A DNA stretch of 36,198 bases from Hyphomicrobiales bacterium (GTDB lineage: Bacteria; Pseudomonadota; Alphaproteobacteria; Rhizobiales; Beijerinckiaceae), in assembly GCA_003164915.1 (NCBI GenBank), contig PLRT01000146.1, positions 1 to 36,198 on the forward strand. Reading direction: 5' to 3'. Position numbers and translations under genes: made by a program. The notes beneath the pieces were generated by a model. That model worked only from the letters and a program-made list of their open reading frames with translations. It had not been told where the DNA came from and did no database searches. Below, in pieces: positions 11,070 through 21,700 of this stretch. Each line of letters starts with the position of its first letter. Position 1 is the first letter of the stretch.

Positions 11070-11606
11070 CTATTCCTGTTCGGCGCCGATGAGAATGAAA
11101 GCGGTGTCGGTGTCGGTGACGATCAGGCCGAGGCTGACGCCGCCCGGCTCGTGCTCCTCGGTCTTGCCCGAGATATAGACGTCGCCGCGCTCGCGCGACG
11201 CCTTGAGATACTCTCGCGCGTCCGCCGCCATCGCGCGCACTGCGCTCTTTGCCTTGCCGGCTTCCCAGCCGAGCGCGGCGCGCAAGACTGCCGCCTGGAA
11301 CGCCTCGAACTGGCTGGCGGAGCGCGCGCTCGCTGGCATCGCCATGCGCGCCTCGAAGCGCAGCAGACGGCCGGCGCGACAGCTCATGTCGCCGTCGGTC
11401 TCCGACTTGGTGGTGATGTCGAAGACGTCGGTGTCGGAACGCGCGCGCGACACCACCAGGGCGTGGGTGAAATCGACGCCGAGGTCGCCCGCCCCGGCGC
11501 GCAGCTTGTCGATGAACGCGTCGCAGCCGATGTCGGCGGCGCCGGCCGGCGCCGAGACGAGGCCGAGACCGACCGCGACCAGCGCGCTTGCCAAACTCGC
11601 CCGCAT
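11070..11606 (-). CDS. Hypothetical exported protein
   Basis: 179 aa from ATG 11606; signal peptide MRASLASALVAVGLGLVSAPAGAA; 10 bp from holC start and 26 bp from pepA stop. Confidence 0.7.
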   Translation of the reverse strand: MRASLASALVAVGLGLVSAPAGAADIGCDAFIDKLRAGAGDLGVDFTHALVVSRARSDTDVFDITTKSETDGDMSCRAGRLLRFEARMAMPASARSASQFEAFQAAVLRAALGWEAGKAKSAVRAMAADAREYLKASRERGDVYISGKTEEHEPGGVSLGLIVTDTDTAFILIGAEQE

Positions 11607-11632
11607 CGAATCGCCTCCGCCGCCGGTGGACC

Positions 11633-13132
11633 TCAGCCCTCGTAGTACTCCGCGACGAGTCGATCCAGCAGTCTGACGCCCCAACCGGAGCCCCACGATT
11701 GATTGATGTCGTTGGCGGGCGAGCTCATCCCCGTGCCGGCGATGTCGAGGTGCGCCCACGCCGTGTCGCCGACGAAACGCTTGAGGAACTGGGCCGCGGT
11801 GATCGAGCCGGCGTTGCGGCCGCCAGTGTTCTTCATGTCGGCGAATTTCGAATCGATCAGCTTGTCGTACGCCGCCCCGAGCGGCATGCGCCACACCGCC
11901 TCGCCAGTCGCCGCTCCCGCTGCGGAAAGGCGGGCCGCGAGCTCATCGTCGTTGGAGAACAGGCCGGCGTGCTCCTGGCCCAGCGCGACCAGGATCGCGC
12001 CGGTCAGCGTCGCCAGATCGATCATGAAGCGCGGCTTGAACTTTTCACGGGCGTAGGTCAGCGCGTCGGCGAGCACCAGGCGGCCTTCCGCGTCGGTGTT
12101 GATGATCTCGATCGTCTGGCCGGACATCGAGGTGAGGATGTCGCTTGGCCGGATCGCGCCGCCGCCCGGCATGTTCTCGACCAGGCCGATCACGCCGACC
12201 GCGTCCACCTTGGCCTTGCGCGCGGCGAGCGTGCGCATCAGCCCGACGACGCACGCTGCGCCCGCCATGTCGCCCTTCATGTCCTCCATGCTCGCCGCGG
12301 GCTTGATCGAGATGCCGCCCGAATCGAAGCAGACGCCCTTGCCGACGAAGGCGAGCGGCTTCATCTTGCGGCTGTGGGCGCCGCGCCAGCGCATGACGAC
12401 GAGACGGCTGGCGCGCTTCGAGCCCTGACCGACGCCGAGCAGCGCGTTCATGCCGAGCTTGTCCATCGCCTTCTCGTCGAGGATCTCGACCTCGACGTCG
12501 TGCGCCTTCAGCGCCGCCGCGCGTTCGGCGAAGGATTCCGGGTAGAGGACGTTGGGCGGCTCATTGACGAGGGTGCGCGCGAGCTCGACGCCGTCGGCGA
12601 CCGCCATGCGCGGTGCGGCGGCGGCGCGAACCGCCGCGGCCGCGTCAGTTTCGATCGTCACCGCCGGCGCGGAATCGTCTGCGTCGTCGCCGCTATCCTT
12701 CTTGGTCTTGTAATGATCGAAGCGGTAGGCGCGCAGGCGCAGACCGAGCGCGAACTCGGCTGCTTGCGCCGGCTCCCATTCGCCCTCCGGAGCGACGAAC
12801 GCCACGGCGACCTTCTTCGCCGCGCCGAGCTTGCCGAAGACGTAGCCGCCCAGATTGACGAAATCGACCGGCTTGCCGTCCTTGCCGGGCGCGACGCCGA
12901 CGACCAGCAGACGCACGCCGTCGAGCCCCGGCGCCTCGACAATGTCCATCGCCGTCGAGGACTTACCGCGGAAGCGGACCGCCCTGGCCGCCGAATCGAG
13001 GCGCTGAGCCGCGGCGCCGATCAGCGCCGCGACCCGCGCGGCCGGCTCGAGATCCGCTCCGACGAAGACGACGTAGGTTCCGCCCTTGGGGGCGGCGAGC
13101 GGGCCAAAGGCGATCTTGACGAATTCGGACAT
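11633..13132 (-). CDS. pepA: Leucyl aminopeptidase (M17 family)
   Basis: 499 aa; [15 protein letters not shown] and [14 protein letters not shown] active-site motifs. Confidence 0.96.
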   Translation of the reverse strand: MSEFVKIAFGPLAAPKGGTYVVFVGADLEPAARVAALIGAAAQRLDSAARAVRFRGKSSTAMDIVEAPGLDGVRLLVVGVAPGKDGKPVDFVNLGGYVFGKLGAAKKVAVAFVAPEGEWEPAQAAEFALGLRLRAYRFDHYKTKKDSGDDADDSAPAVTIETDAAAAVRAAAAPRMAVADGVELARTLVNEPPNVLYPESFAERAAALKAHDVEVEILDEKAMDKLGMNALLGVGQGSKRASRLVVMRWRGAHSRKMKPLAFVGKGVCFDSGGISIKPAASMEDMKGDMAGAACVVGLMRTLAARKAKVDAVGVIGLVENMPGGGAIRPSDILTSMSGQTIEIINTDAEGRLVLADALTYAREKFKPRFMIDLATLTGAILVALGQEHAGLFSNDDELAARLSAAGAATGEAVWRMPLGAAYDKLIDSKFADMKNTGGRNAGSITAAQFLKRFVGDTAWAHLDIAGTGMSSPANDINQSWGSGWGVRLLDRLVAEYYEG

Positions 13133-13329
13133 GCTGCTCCTCGGTCTCGGCGGCGCCGGCGGAAGCAGTCATCGTGGGGTTTCGCGCCCGCGTCAACACG
13201 GCCTGGGCCGCGCACCGTTCTCCGGCCGCTCGCGCGCCTTGCCAGACGCGACCGGGCGCGCTAGCGCTGCCGAGGCAAGCGGCCGGGCCGCGCCTTTGGC
13301 CGATCGGCCCGCGGGAATTCGACCGACGG

Positions 13330-14460
13330 ATGTTGCGAATCGAACGATACGTCTTCCGCACCGCCGCTTACGCGTTCCTGGCGGGGCTGGCGGCGCTGAC
13401 CGGGATCGTTTGGGTCACCCAGGCGCTGCGCCAGATCGATCTGCTCACCAACAAGGGGCAGTCGCTGCTGGTGTTCCTCGGCCTCACCGGGCTGACGACC
13501 CCCTCGCTGGTGGCGATCATCGCGCCAGTAGCGCTGTTCGTCGGCGTGCTCTACTGCCTCAACCAGCTCAACGGCGACAGCGAACTCGTCGTGATGAGCG
13601 CAGCGGGCGTCTCGCCAGCCCGGCTGCTACGGCCCTTCCTTCTGTTGTCCGCCATGGTGTTCGCGCTGGTGGCGACGCTCTCTGTCGAAGTGATGCCGTG
13701 GAGCTTCGACGCGATCGAAACCCTTTCGGCGTTCGTGCGCGCCGATTTCATCGCCAATTTCGCGCGGGCGGGCGCCTTCAACGAGCTGACCTCGGGTTTC
13801 ATCTTCCATTTTCGCGAGCGCGGCCCCGACGGTTCGCTGCGCGGCGTGTTCATGCAGGACCGCCGCGATCCCGCCCACATCACCACCTACATTTCCGAGA
13901 TCGGCAAGACCGTCACCCGGGACGGCCAGACCTATCTCGTGCTGTCGAAGGGAACCTACCAGCGTCCCGAGCAGTCCGGCGATTCGGCGATCGTCACCTT
14001 CGACGACTACGCGATCGACCTGTCGCAGTTCATGCACAATGGCGACGCCGTCAAGCGGCCGCGCGAGCTCTCTACCGCGGAACTCCTGAAGATCGACAAG
14101 AGCAGCGACGAGCAGGACAAACGGATGGCGGGGCGGTTCCGTGGCGAGCTGACCGATCGCTTGGCCAGCCCGTTCTACGCCTTCGCCGCCGGACTGATCG
14201 GCTTCGCGGCGCTCGGCGAAGCGCGGACGACCCGCCAGGGCCGCGGCGTCGCGATCGCGACCGCCGTGCTGGCGTTCGTCGCGCTGCGAATGCTCGGCGT
14301 CGCCGTCACTTCGCTCGCGGTGAGCGACCCGCGCGCGGCGATCGCCGCCTGGGCGCTGCCGATCGGCGCGAGCGCCCTCTGTCTCGATTCGATCTGCGGC
14401 GGACCGGTGAAGCGCGCGTTCACCCTCTGGCGTCAACGCATTGCGGCGAGGCGATCATGA
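13330..14460 (+). CDS. lptF: LPS export ABC transporter permease LptF
   Basis: 377 aa from ATG 13330 (MLRIERYVFRTAAYAFLAGL); ELVVMSAAGVSPARLLRPF; stop overlaps lptG start (ATGA). Confidence 0.92.
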   Translation: MLRIERYVFRTAAYAFLAGLAALTGIVWVTQALRQIDLLTNKGQSLLVFLGLTGLTTPSLVAIIAPVALFVGVLYCLNQLNGDSELVVMSAAGVSPARLLRPFLLLSAMVFALVATLSVEVMPWSFDAIETLSAFVRADFIANFARAGAFNELTSGFIFHFRERGPDGSLRGVFMQDRRDPAHITTYISEIGKTVTRDGQTYLVLSKGTYQRPEQSGDSAIVTFDDYAIDLSQFMHNGDAVKRPRELSTAELLKIDKSSDEQDKRMAGRFRGELTDRLASPFYAFAAGLIGFAALGEARTTRQGRGVAIATAVLAFVALRMLGVAVTSLAVSDPRAAIAAWALPIGASALCLDSICGGPVKRAFTLWRQRIAARRS

Positions 14461-15539
14461 TCGCCGGCACGCTCGGGCGCTATTTCGCCTGGCGCTTCTT
14501 CAAGACGATCGCGGGCGTGTTCGCGGGCGTGTTCCTGCTGATCTATGCGATCGACGTCGTTGAGACGCTGCGGCGCGCGGGCGAGACGCCCGGCGCAGTC
14601 GCGCCGCTGATGGCGTGGCTGTCGCTGCTGCACACGCCGATCGTCGCCGAGCAGGCGCTGCCTTTCGCTGTGCTGTTCGGCGCGATGATCGCCTTCCTCA
14701 ACCTGTCGCGCCGGCTCGAACTGGTGGTGGCGCGGTCGGCGGGCGTGTCGGTGTGGCAATTCCTCGCTCCGCCGGTCTTCGTCGCGGCGGCGATCGGCGT
14801 CGCCGTCACTTGCATGTACAATCCGGTGTCGACGACGATGAAGCGCCAGGCCGACCGCATCGAGGCCAAGCTGTTCGTCGGCGCGGCGGCCAGCCCCAAA
14901 GCCGGCGTCTGGCTCCGCCAGAAGAGCGTCGACGGAGAATCCGTGCTGCACGCCGACGGACGCGACGAGCGCGCGGCGACCTTGGTCCACGTCCAGGTCT
15001 TCAGCTTCGATCGCGACGGCGCTTTCGCCGAGCGCATCGACGCCGACACCGGTTCGCTCGAGGACGGCTACTGGCGCCTGACCGACGCCAAAGTCGTGAC
15101 GCCGGGGTTCGACACCCTGTCGACCGGAACCTATCTGCTCGCCACCACCCTCACCCGCGCCGACATCGCCCAGGCCTTCGTGGCGCCGGAAACCGTGTCG
15201 TTCTGGGAGCTGCCGCAACTGGCCGAACAGATGCGCCGCGCGGGCCTCGATCCGGCGGGCTATCGGCTGAGATATCAAGAGCTTCTTGCGCAGCCGCTGA
15301 TGCTGGTGGCGATGGTCGTCGTGGCCGCTTGCTTTTCATTAAGATTTTTCCGAATGGGCGGCGTGCAAAAGATGGTTTCTGGTGGCGTTGCGGCCGGCTT
15401 CGTGCTTTATGTTGCGACCAAATTGGTCAACGATTTGGGCGCGGCCGGAATGTTCAGCGCGGCCGTCGCGGGGTGGTCGCCGGCCGTCGTCGGCTGCTTG
15501 TTTGGGGTTTACGTGCTTCTGCACCAGGAGGACGGTTGA
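14457..15539 (+). CDS. lptG: LPS export ABC transporter permease LptG
   Basis: 361 aa; RLELVVARSAGVSVWQFLAPP, SFWELPQLAEQMRRAGLDPAGYRLRYQELLAQPLMLVAM. Confidence 0.94.
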   Translation: MIAGTLGRYFAWRFFKTIAGVFAGVFLLIYAIDVVETLRRAGETPGAVAPLMAWLSLLHTPIVAEQALPFAVLFGAMIAFLNLSRRLELVVARSAGVSVWQFLAPPVFVAAAIGVAVTCMYNPVSTTMKRQADRIEAKLFVGAAASPKAGVWLRQKSVDGESVLHADGRDERAATLVHVQVFSFDRDGAFAERIDADTGSLEDGYWRLTDAKVVTPGFDTLSTGTYLLATTLTRADIAQAFVAPETVSFWELPQLAEQMRRAGLDPAGYRLRYQELLAQPLMLVAMVVVAACFSLRFFRMGGVQKMVSGGVAAGFVLYVATKLVNDLGAAGMFSAAVAGWSPAVVGCLFGVYVLLHQEDG

Positions 15540-18133
15540 TGGGCCGGTCCGTCAGCCCGGCCGACGCTGGCGGGCGCCGCCGCGGCGGCGCGCTGGCGCG
15601 CCTCGCGTTGGGGCTGGCCCTGGTCCTCGCGGCGGGAGCCGCCTGCGCCCAGTCGGCGGCGACTCAGGGGGCGGCGGCGCGCAACCCGGACAAGCTGGTG
15701 CTCGAAGCCAACGAGCTCGTCTACGACAAGGACCACAACACGGTCTCTGCGGTCGGCGGCGTCGAGCTCTATTACAAACATCGCGTCCTACAGGCGGACC
15801 GGGTCGTCTACAACCGCGTGACCAAGCGCCTCTTCGCCGAGGGCCACGCCAAACTGACCGACGAAAAGGGCAACGTCACCTACGCCAAGCAATTCGATCT
15901 CACCGACGATTTCGCCGCCGGCTTCGCCGAAGGCGTCGAATCGGTGGGGGTCGATCGCACCCGCTTCACTTCGCCACGGGTCGAACGCTCGGCCGGTTCG
16001 GTGACGGTGTTCAATCACGGCGTCTACACCGCCTGCGAGCCGTGCAAGCTCCACCCCGAGCGGCCGCCGCTGTGGCAGATCCGCGCCGCGAAGATCATCG
16101 AGAACCAACAGACCCACGTCGTCTATTACGAGGATGCGTGGCTCGAAGTCGCCGGCGTGCCGGTCGCCTACATCCCCTATTTCTCCGCTCCCGATCCGAC
16201 CGTCACCCGCCAGAGCGGCCTGCTCGCGCCGAGCTTCATGCGATCGAGCTACCTCGGGGTCGGCGTCGGCATACCGTACTTCCTCGATCTTGCGCCAAGC
16301 TACGATCTGACGCTGACCCCGACCTATTTCACCTCGCAGGGCCCGTTCCTCGACGCCGAATGGCGTCAGCGGCTCGACAACGGTCAGTACAATGTCCGTG
16401 TCACCGGAGTCTTCCAGGAAGATCCGGCGCTGTTTCCCGTCTATCCGTACGACTCGGGCGACCGCCGCTATCGCGGCTCGCTGGAGTCGCAGGGCGAGTT
16501 CTTCATCAACGACAAATGGAAGTGGGGTTGGGACATTACCGCGATGTCCGACCCGTTCTACCTCAACGACTACAAGATCAAGTACGTCGACCCAGGCCGC
16601 TACTACCTGCAGGATGTCGTTTCCTCAGTCTATCTGCGCGGCCAGGCCGACCGCGGCTTCTTCGATCTCAGCGCCTATCGCTTCGAGAGCACGACCGCGT
16701 CGGCCGAGCAGACCCAGCAGCCGGTCGCCGCGGTCCTCGACTACAACAAGACGATCGCAGTTTCGCCTGAGGCGACCGGCGGGCTCGGCGGCGAGATCAA
16801 GATCGACCTCAACGCCGCCAACGTCGCGCGCCAGGAGGCCGCCTACCAGTCGTCGATGGCCGACACGCTCGACGAGACGTACCACCTGTATGATGTGTGC
16901 GAGACCATTGCCGGCAGTAGCGTCGCCGGGGGTTACCGCACCGGCGGCGCAACCACTCAGGGCTCCTATTCGCCTGGCAACGATTGTTTGCTGCGGGGCA
17001 TCGCCGGCGATTATGCGCGCGTGTCGGAACAAGTCTCGTGGCAGCGCAAGTTCATCGACCCGCTCGGCGAGAGCTGGACGCCGTTCGTCTTCGCGCGGGT
17101 CGACGGCGAGATGACGGCGCTCAATACCGCCGGCGTCTACAGTTACGGCCCTGGCGGCAGCTCCGTTTACAACTCGGGCCAGACCAGCTATTTCGGCGGC
17201 GAACAGAGCGGCTCCAACTCGCGCGCGATGCCTGGGGTGGGGCTCGAATATCGTTACCCGCTGGTGTCCTACTCGGCCTTCGGCCAGCAGGTGCTCGAAC
17301 CGATCGCCCAGCTGATCGTGCGCCCCGACGAAGTGATCCCCAAGCTGCAGCCGAACGAGGACGCCCAGAGCCTGGTGTTCGACGAGACCAACCTGTTCGC
17401 CTGGGACAAGTACTCCGGCTACGACCGCATCGAGGGCGGCACGCGCCTCAACTACGGCCTGCAGTACACCGCCAATTTCGCCAACGGCGGCCACGCCAAC
17501 ATCGTCGGCGGCGAGTCGATCCAGCTCGCCGGGCAGAACTCCTACGCGATGCCCGACGCCGCCAACACCGGCCTCGAGTCCGGCCTCGACAAGAAGTACT
17601 CGAACTACGTCCTCGGCGAGACGATCGCGCCGTTCTCGTCGAATTTTTCGCTGACCAGCAAACAGCAGTTCGACAGCGACGACTTCGCTCTCAAGCGCCT
17701 CGACGTGATCGCCAACGCGTCCTTCGGCGGCTTCACCACCGGCATCGATTACGGTCGCTACGACGCGCAGCCCGATCTCGGCTACATCTTCAATCGCGAA
17801 GGCCTGCTGACCAACGCGTCCTACAAACTCGACAAGACCTGGACCGTCGACGGTTCCGTGCTGTTCGACCTGTCGCGTCACTATTACGACCAGACGACCC
17901 AGACGACGCCGCGCTTCTACGCGCCGACCTACGCAGTCGGGCTCACCTACGGCGACACCTGCACGACCCTGAAGGTGCGCTACTCGTCGACGAACAGCGA
18001 TCCGATCTACCCCAGTACGTCCGCCGTTCACGATCAGACTTTGCTCGTTCAGCTCACCTTGCGCACGCTGGGAGATGTCGGCGGCGCGATCGGGTTGCAT
18101 GGTTCCGGCGACGCCCCCAACAATCAGCAATAG
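15539..18133 (+). CDS. lptD: LPS-assembly protein LptD
   Basis: 865 aa; LptA-like N-terminal domain (LVYDKDHNTVSAVGGVELYYKHRVLQADRVVYN), CEPCKLHPERPPLWQIRAAKI, C-terminal beta-barrel-type repeats and YGDTCTTLKVRYS. Confidence 0.95.
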   Translation: MGRSVSPADAGGRRRGGALARLALGLALVLAAGAACAQSAATQGAAARNPDKLVLEANELVYDKDHNTVSAVGGVELYYKHRVLQADRVVYNRVTKRLFAEGHAKLTDEKGNVTYAKQFDLTDDFAAGFAEGVESVGVDRTRFTSPRVERSAGSVTVFNHGVYTACEPCKLHPERPPLWQIRAAKIIENQQTHVVYYEDAWLEVAGVPVAYIPYFSAPDPTVTRQSGLLAPSFMRSSYLGVGVGIPYFLDLAPSYDLTLTPTYFTSQGPFLDAEWRQRLDNGQYNVRVTGVFQEDPALFPVYPYDSGDRRYRGSLESQGEFFINDKWKWGWDITAMSDPFYLNDYKIKYVDPGRYYLQDVVSSVYLRGQADRGFFDLSAYRFESTTASAEQTQQPVAAVLDYNKTIAVSPEATGGLGGEIKIDLNAANVARQEAAYQSSMADTLDETYHLYDVCETIAGSSVAGGYRTGGATTQGSYSPGNDCLLRGIAGDYARVSEQVSWQRKFIDPLGESWTPFVFARVDGEMTALNTAGVYSYGPGGSSVYNSGQTSYFGGEQSGSNSRAMPGVGLEYRYPLVSYSAFGQQVLEPIAQLIVRPDEVIPKLQPNEDAQSLVFDETNLFAWDKYSGYDRIEGGTRLNYGLQYTANFANGGHANIVGGESIQLAGQNSYAMPDAANTGLESGLDKKYSNYVLGETIAPFSSNFSLTSKQQFDSDDFALKRLDVIANASFGGFTTGIDYGRYDAQPDLGYIFNREGLLTNASYKLDKTWTVDGSVLFDLSRHYYDQTTQTTPRFYAPTYAVGLTYGDTCTTLKVRYSSTNSDPIYPSTSAVHDQTLLVQLTLRTLGDVGGAIGLHGSGDAPNNQQ

Positions 18134-18164
18134 GCCGGCGTCCATCCATTCCCGCGGGGCCGCG

Positions 18165-19172
18165 ATGATCGACAGCCCACAGCGCTCGCCGCTCGCCGTG
18201 ACGATGGGCGATCCTGCCGGCGTCGGCCCCGAGCTCGTGTTGCGCGCCTGGCTGGCGCGCAGTTCCGCGTCACCGGCCTTCTTCGTTCTCGCCGACCCCG
18301 CCGCGCTCGCCGGTCTCGCACGCCGGCTCGATCTCGCCGTTCCGCTCGCCGAGGCCACGCCCGCGGAAGCCGCGGCGGCGTTCCCGCGCGCGTTGCCGGT
18401 CGCGCCGCTCGCCGCGCGAGCTGACGCGGCGCCCGGCGCGCCCAGTCCCGCCTTCGCCGCAGCGACGATCGAGTCGATCGAACGCGCGGTCGGCTATGTG
18501 AAGTCGGGCGCGGCGCGCGCTGTCGTCACCAATCCGATCGCCAAGGCGACGCTCTACGCCGCCGGCTTCAAGTTTCCCGGCCACACCGAATTCCTCGGCG
18601 CGTTGGCCAAACGCGACTGGGGCGGCGCGGCGCAGCCGGTGATGATGATCTGGTCGGAAGCGCTCGCGGTCGTGCCGATCACCATCCATGTCGCGCTCGA
18701 CGACGTCCCGCGGATGCTGACCCGCGACCTCATCGTCTCGACGGCGCGGATCGTCGCCGCCGACATGAACAGCCGCTTCGGCGTCGCGCGGCCGCGGCTC
18801 GCCTTCGCCGGCCTGAATCCGCACGCCGGCGAGGGCGGCGCGATGGGCCGCGAGGAGATCGATACAATCGCTCCGGCGATCGAAGCGCTGCGCGGCGAAG
18901 GCCTCGACGTCGTCGGCCCGCTGCCCGCCGACACGATGTTCCACGCTGCGGCGCGCGCGCGCTACGACGTCGCGCTGACCATGTATCACGACCAGGGCCT
19001 GATCCCGGCCAAGACGCTCGCCTTCGACAGCGGCGTCAACGTCACCCTCGGTCTGCCGTTCGTCCGCACCTCGCCCGATCACGGTACGGCGTTCGACATC
19101 GCAGGCCAAGGCGTCGCCAGCCCGACGAGCCTGATCGCCGCGCTGAGGCTCGCCGCGCGTCTCGCGCCATGA
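18165..19172 (+). CDS. pdxA: 4-hydroxythreonine-4-phosphate dehydrogenase PdxA
   Basis: 336 aa; [62 protein letters not shown]. Confidence 0.96.
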   Translation: MIDSPQRSPLAVTMGDPAGVGPELVLRAWLARSSASPAFFVLADPAALAGLARRLDLAVPLAEATPAEAAAAFPRALPVAPLAARADAAPGAPSPAFAAATIESIERAVGYVKSGAARAVVTNPIAKATLYAAGFKFPGHTEFLGALAKRDWGGAAQPVMMIWSEALAVVPITIHVALDDVPRMLTRDLIVSTARIVAADMNSRFGVARPRLAFAGLNPHAGEGGAMGREEIDTIAPAIEALRGEGLDVVGPLPADTMFHAAARARYDVALTMYHDQGLIPAKTLAFDSGVNVTLGLPFVRTSPDHGTAFDIAGQGVASPTSLIAALRLAARLAP

Positions 19173-20044
19173 GCCTCGCCGCCGACGGCCTGCCGCCGCT
19201 GCGCGAGGTCGTCGCCGCGCACGGACTGGCGGCGAAGAAGTCGCTCGGGCAGAACTTCCTGTTCGATCTCAACCTGACAGGCCGCATCGCCCGCGCGAGC
19301 GGTCCGCTAGAAGGCGTCGCCGTCGTCGAGGTCGGCCCCGGCCCCGGGGGCCTGACACGGGCGCTGCTCGCCCACGGCGCACGAAAGGTGATTGCGATCG
19401 AGCGCGACGAACGCTGCCTCGCGGCGCTGGTCGACATCGCCGCACATTGGCCGGGCCGCCTGCAGATCATCGCCGGCGACGCGCTGACGGTCGCGCCGGA
19501 GACGCTCGTCGCCGCCGCGGAAGGCGCGCCGATCCGCATCTGCGCCAACCTGCCCTACAACATCGCGACCGTCCTGCTGACGCGCTGGCTCGAGGCCGAG
19601 CCTTGGCCGCCATTTTACCAGCGCCTGACGCTGATGTTCCAACGCGAGGTCGCGCTCAGAATCGTCGCGACGCCTGCCGAGCGCGCCGACTACGGCCGCC
19701 TCGCCGTGCTGGCGGGCTGGCGCGCGCGGGCGCAGCTGCTGTTCGATGTGCCGCCGGCCGCCTTCACGCCGCCGCCGAAAGTCACCTCGAGCGTCGTCGA
19801 GCTGATCCCGCGCGAAAGACCCGAACCGTGCGACGCGCGCCTGTTGTCGGCGGCGACGCAGGCCGCCTTCGGTCAGCGCCGCAAGATGCTGCGCCAGTCG
19901 CTGAAGGCTTTCTCCGCCGCTCAGGGCGTCGATCTGGCGGCCCTGCTCTCCGTGGCCGGCCTCGATCCGACCCGCCGCGCGGAGGAGATCGATGTCGCCG
20001 GGTTTTGCAAGCTGGCGCGCGCCGCGGAGGCGCTGAAAGCGTAG
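19169..20044 (+). CDS. rsmA: 16S rRNA (adenine1518-N6/adenine1519-N6)-dimethyltransferase RsmA (KsgA)
   Basis: 291 aa; [52 protein letters not shown] overlap with pdxA. Confidence 0.96.
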   Translation: MSLAADGLPPLREVVAAHGLAAKKSLGQNFLFDLNLTGRIARASGPLEGVAVVEVGPGPGGLTRALLAHGARKVIAIERDERCLAALVDIAAHWPGRLQIIAGDALTVAPETLVAAAEGAPIRICANLPYNIATVLLTRWLEAEPWPPFYQRLTLMFQREVALRIVATPAERADYGRLAVLAGWRARAQLLFDVPPAAFTPPPKVTSSVVELIPRERPEPCDARLLSAATQAAFGQRRKMLRQSLKAFSAAQGVDLAALLSVAGLDPTRRAEEIDVAGFCKLARAAEALKA

Positions 20045-20059
20045 AAGCCGGCGCCGCGC

Positions 20060-21664
20060 TCAGGCGGCGTGGGCCTCCGGCGGCGACGACGCGGCCTTGC
20101 CAGATTGAATGAACTTGTCGGCTTCGTCCTTCGACATGGCGCTGCCGAACAGGTAGCCCTGGGCGAAGTCGCAGCCCTGGTTGGAGAGCCAGTCGAGGTT
20201 GGCGTCGCTTTCGATGCCCTCGGCGGTCGTCTGGAGGCTCAGGCTCGCGCCGATTTGCATCATCGCGTCGGCCAGCTTGGCTCGTTCGCCGCCTTGCTCG
20301 ACATTGGCGAGGTAGCTCTTATCGATCTTGATCTTGTTGAAGCGCTGCTCGCGCAGATGACGGAGGTTGGAATAGCCGGCGCCGAAATCGTCCAACGCGA
20401 TCTTGACGCCGAGATTCTGCAGCGAGGTCAGCGCGGCGCGCGCTGCCTCGAGATCGCTGAGCAATGCGGTCTCGGCGATCTCGACCTCGAGCCGGCCCGA
20501 GGGAAAGCCGGTCTCGGTAAGGATCGCCAGCAGCGCCGCAGCCAACCGCGGATCACGCAGCTGCGTCGCCGATATGTTGACCGAGAGCTGCAGATTCGGC
20601 GGCCAGCCTCGCGCGTCGGAGCAAGCCTCGCGCAGGATCCTGCAGGTGAGATCGCAGATCATTCCCGTCTCCTCCGCCACGGAAATGAATACGTCCGGCG
20701 GGACGGATCCGTGTTCGGGACTGTCCCAGCGCGCGAGCGCCTCGAAACCAACGAGGTCGCGTTCGGGCAAGGAGACGATCGGCTGGTAGAAAGGCCTGAC
20801 CTCGCCGCGGTTGATCGCCGCGCGCAGGTCGGATTCGAGCCGCGCGCGCGCCCTGAGCGCGACGTCCATCTCGGAATGAAAGAAGCGAAACGTTCCGCGC
20901 CCCTCGCGTTTGCCCTGGTACATCGCGACATCGGCGGCATGCAGCAGCGCGTCGGGATCGTGGTCCCCCGGCGTCGCGAAAGCGACCCCGATGGTCGAGT
21001 CGACTTCGACCTGCCCGTGATTCCAAGGGACCGGCTCTCGCACCGCCGCGTTGATCCGTTGCACCAAGGTCACGAGCGCGTCGCGATCCTGAAAAAAGGG
21101 AACCAGAACGACGAATTCGTCGCCGCCGACACGGGCGGCCACGCCTCCGCGGGGCATGAGACCGCGCAGACGATCGGCGACCGCGCACAGAACGGCGTTG
21201 CCCGCCGCGTGGCCATGCAAGTCATTAACCGGCTTGAACCGATCGAGGTCGATCAGCAGGACGGCGAAGGTCTCGTGCGCCGAGCAGCGCGAGAGAGCGG
21301 ATTCGAGCGTCTCGCCGAACAATCGGCGATTGGGCAGCCCGGTCAGCGCGTCGTGCCGGGCGCTCTTTTCCGCCAGCGCTTCGGCGGCCATCCGCGCCGC
21401 GATCGCCCTGCGCAGCAGAATCGACTTGCGGATGGTGGCGACGACGGCGCCGACGCCCAGGCAGGCGGTCAGCATCACGAGGTTCAACAGCTCGTGCTGA
21501 ATGATGTAGCGGCCGACGCGATCGAAGACGCCCTGCCCGACGCCGATGAACCAGACGCAAGCCCCTACGACCATCAGGACAAGAAGCTCGTAAAGCTCCC
21601 CTTGCCCCCAGGTTCCCTCGCTTTCGAGGCTCGACGCGGAATTGTTCGATCGAGTTCGCGGCAT
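20060..21664 (-). CDS. Membrane-anchored GGDEF-EAL bifunctional diguanylate cyclase/phosphodiesterase
   Basis: 534 aa; two N-terminal TM segments, RVGGDEFVVL, FEALARW, DDFGAGYSNL, IKIDKSYL, GCDFAQGYLFG. Confidence 0.95.
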   Translation of the reverse strand: MPRTRSNNSASSLESEGTWGQGELYELLVLMVVGACVWFIGVGQGVFDRVGRYIIQHELLNLVMLTACLGVGAVVATIRKSILLRRAIAARMAAEALAEKSARHDALTGLPNRRLFGETLESALSRCSAHETFAVLLIDLDRFKPVNDLHGHAAGNAVLCAVADRLRGLMPRGGVAARVGGDEFVVLVPFFQDRDALVTLVQRINAAVREPVPWNHGQVEVDSTIGVAFATPGDHDPDALLHAADVAMYQGKREGRGTFRFFHSEMDVALRARARLESDLRAAINRGEVRPFYQPIVSLPERDLVGFEALARWDSPEHGSVPPDVFISVAEETGMICDLTCRILREACSDARGWPPNLQLSVNISATQLRDPRLAAALLAILTETGFPSGRLEVEIAETALLSDLEAARAALTSLQNLGVKIALDDFGAGYSNLRHLREQRFNKIKIDKSYLANVEQGGERAKLADAMMQIGASLSLQTTAEGIESDANLDWLSNQGCDFAQGYLFGSAMSKDEADKFIQSGKAASSPPEAHAA

Positions 21665-21672
21665 GGGCGGCG

Positions 21673-21700
21673 ACGCTAGGCGCGTTTGCTTAACGCTAGG
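21673..21700 (-). repeat. 8-bp direct repeat ACGCTAGG (CCTAGCGT on minus strand), two copies spaced exactly 20 bp, upstream of the GGDEF-EAL gene
   Basis: ACGCTAGG at 21673-21680 and 21693-21700. Confidence 0.6.

Noticed and set aside
11588-13264. 558-aa plus-strand ORF opposite pepA
   Set aside because: Same-register shadow ORF of a well-supported aminopeptidase.
20069-21679. 536-aa plus-strand ORF opposite the GGDEF-EAL gene, and similarly 21830-23296 opposite metY
   Set aside because: Both mirror genes with intact catalytic motifs on the minus strand; composition typical of antisense GC-rich ORFs.
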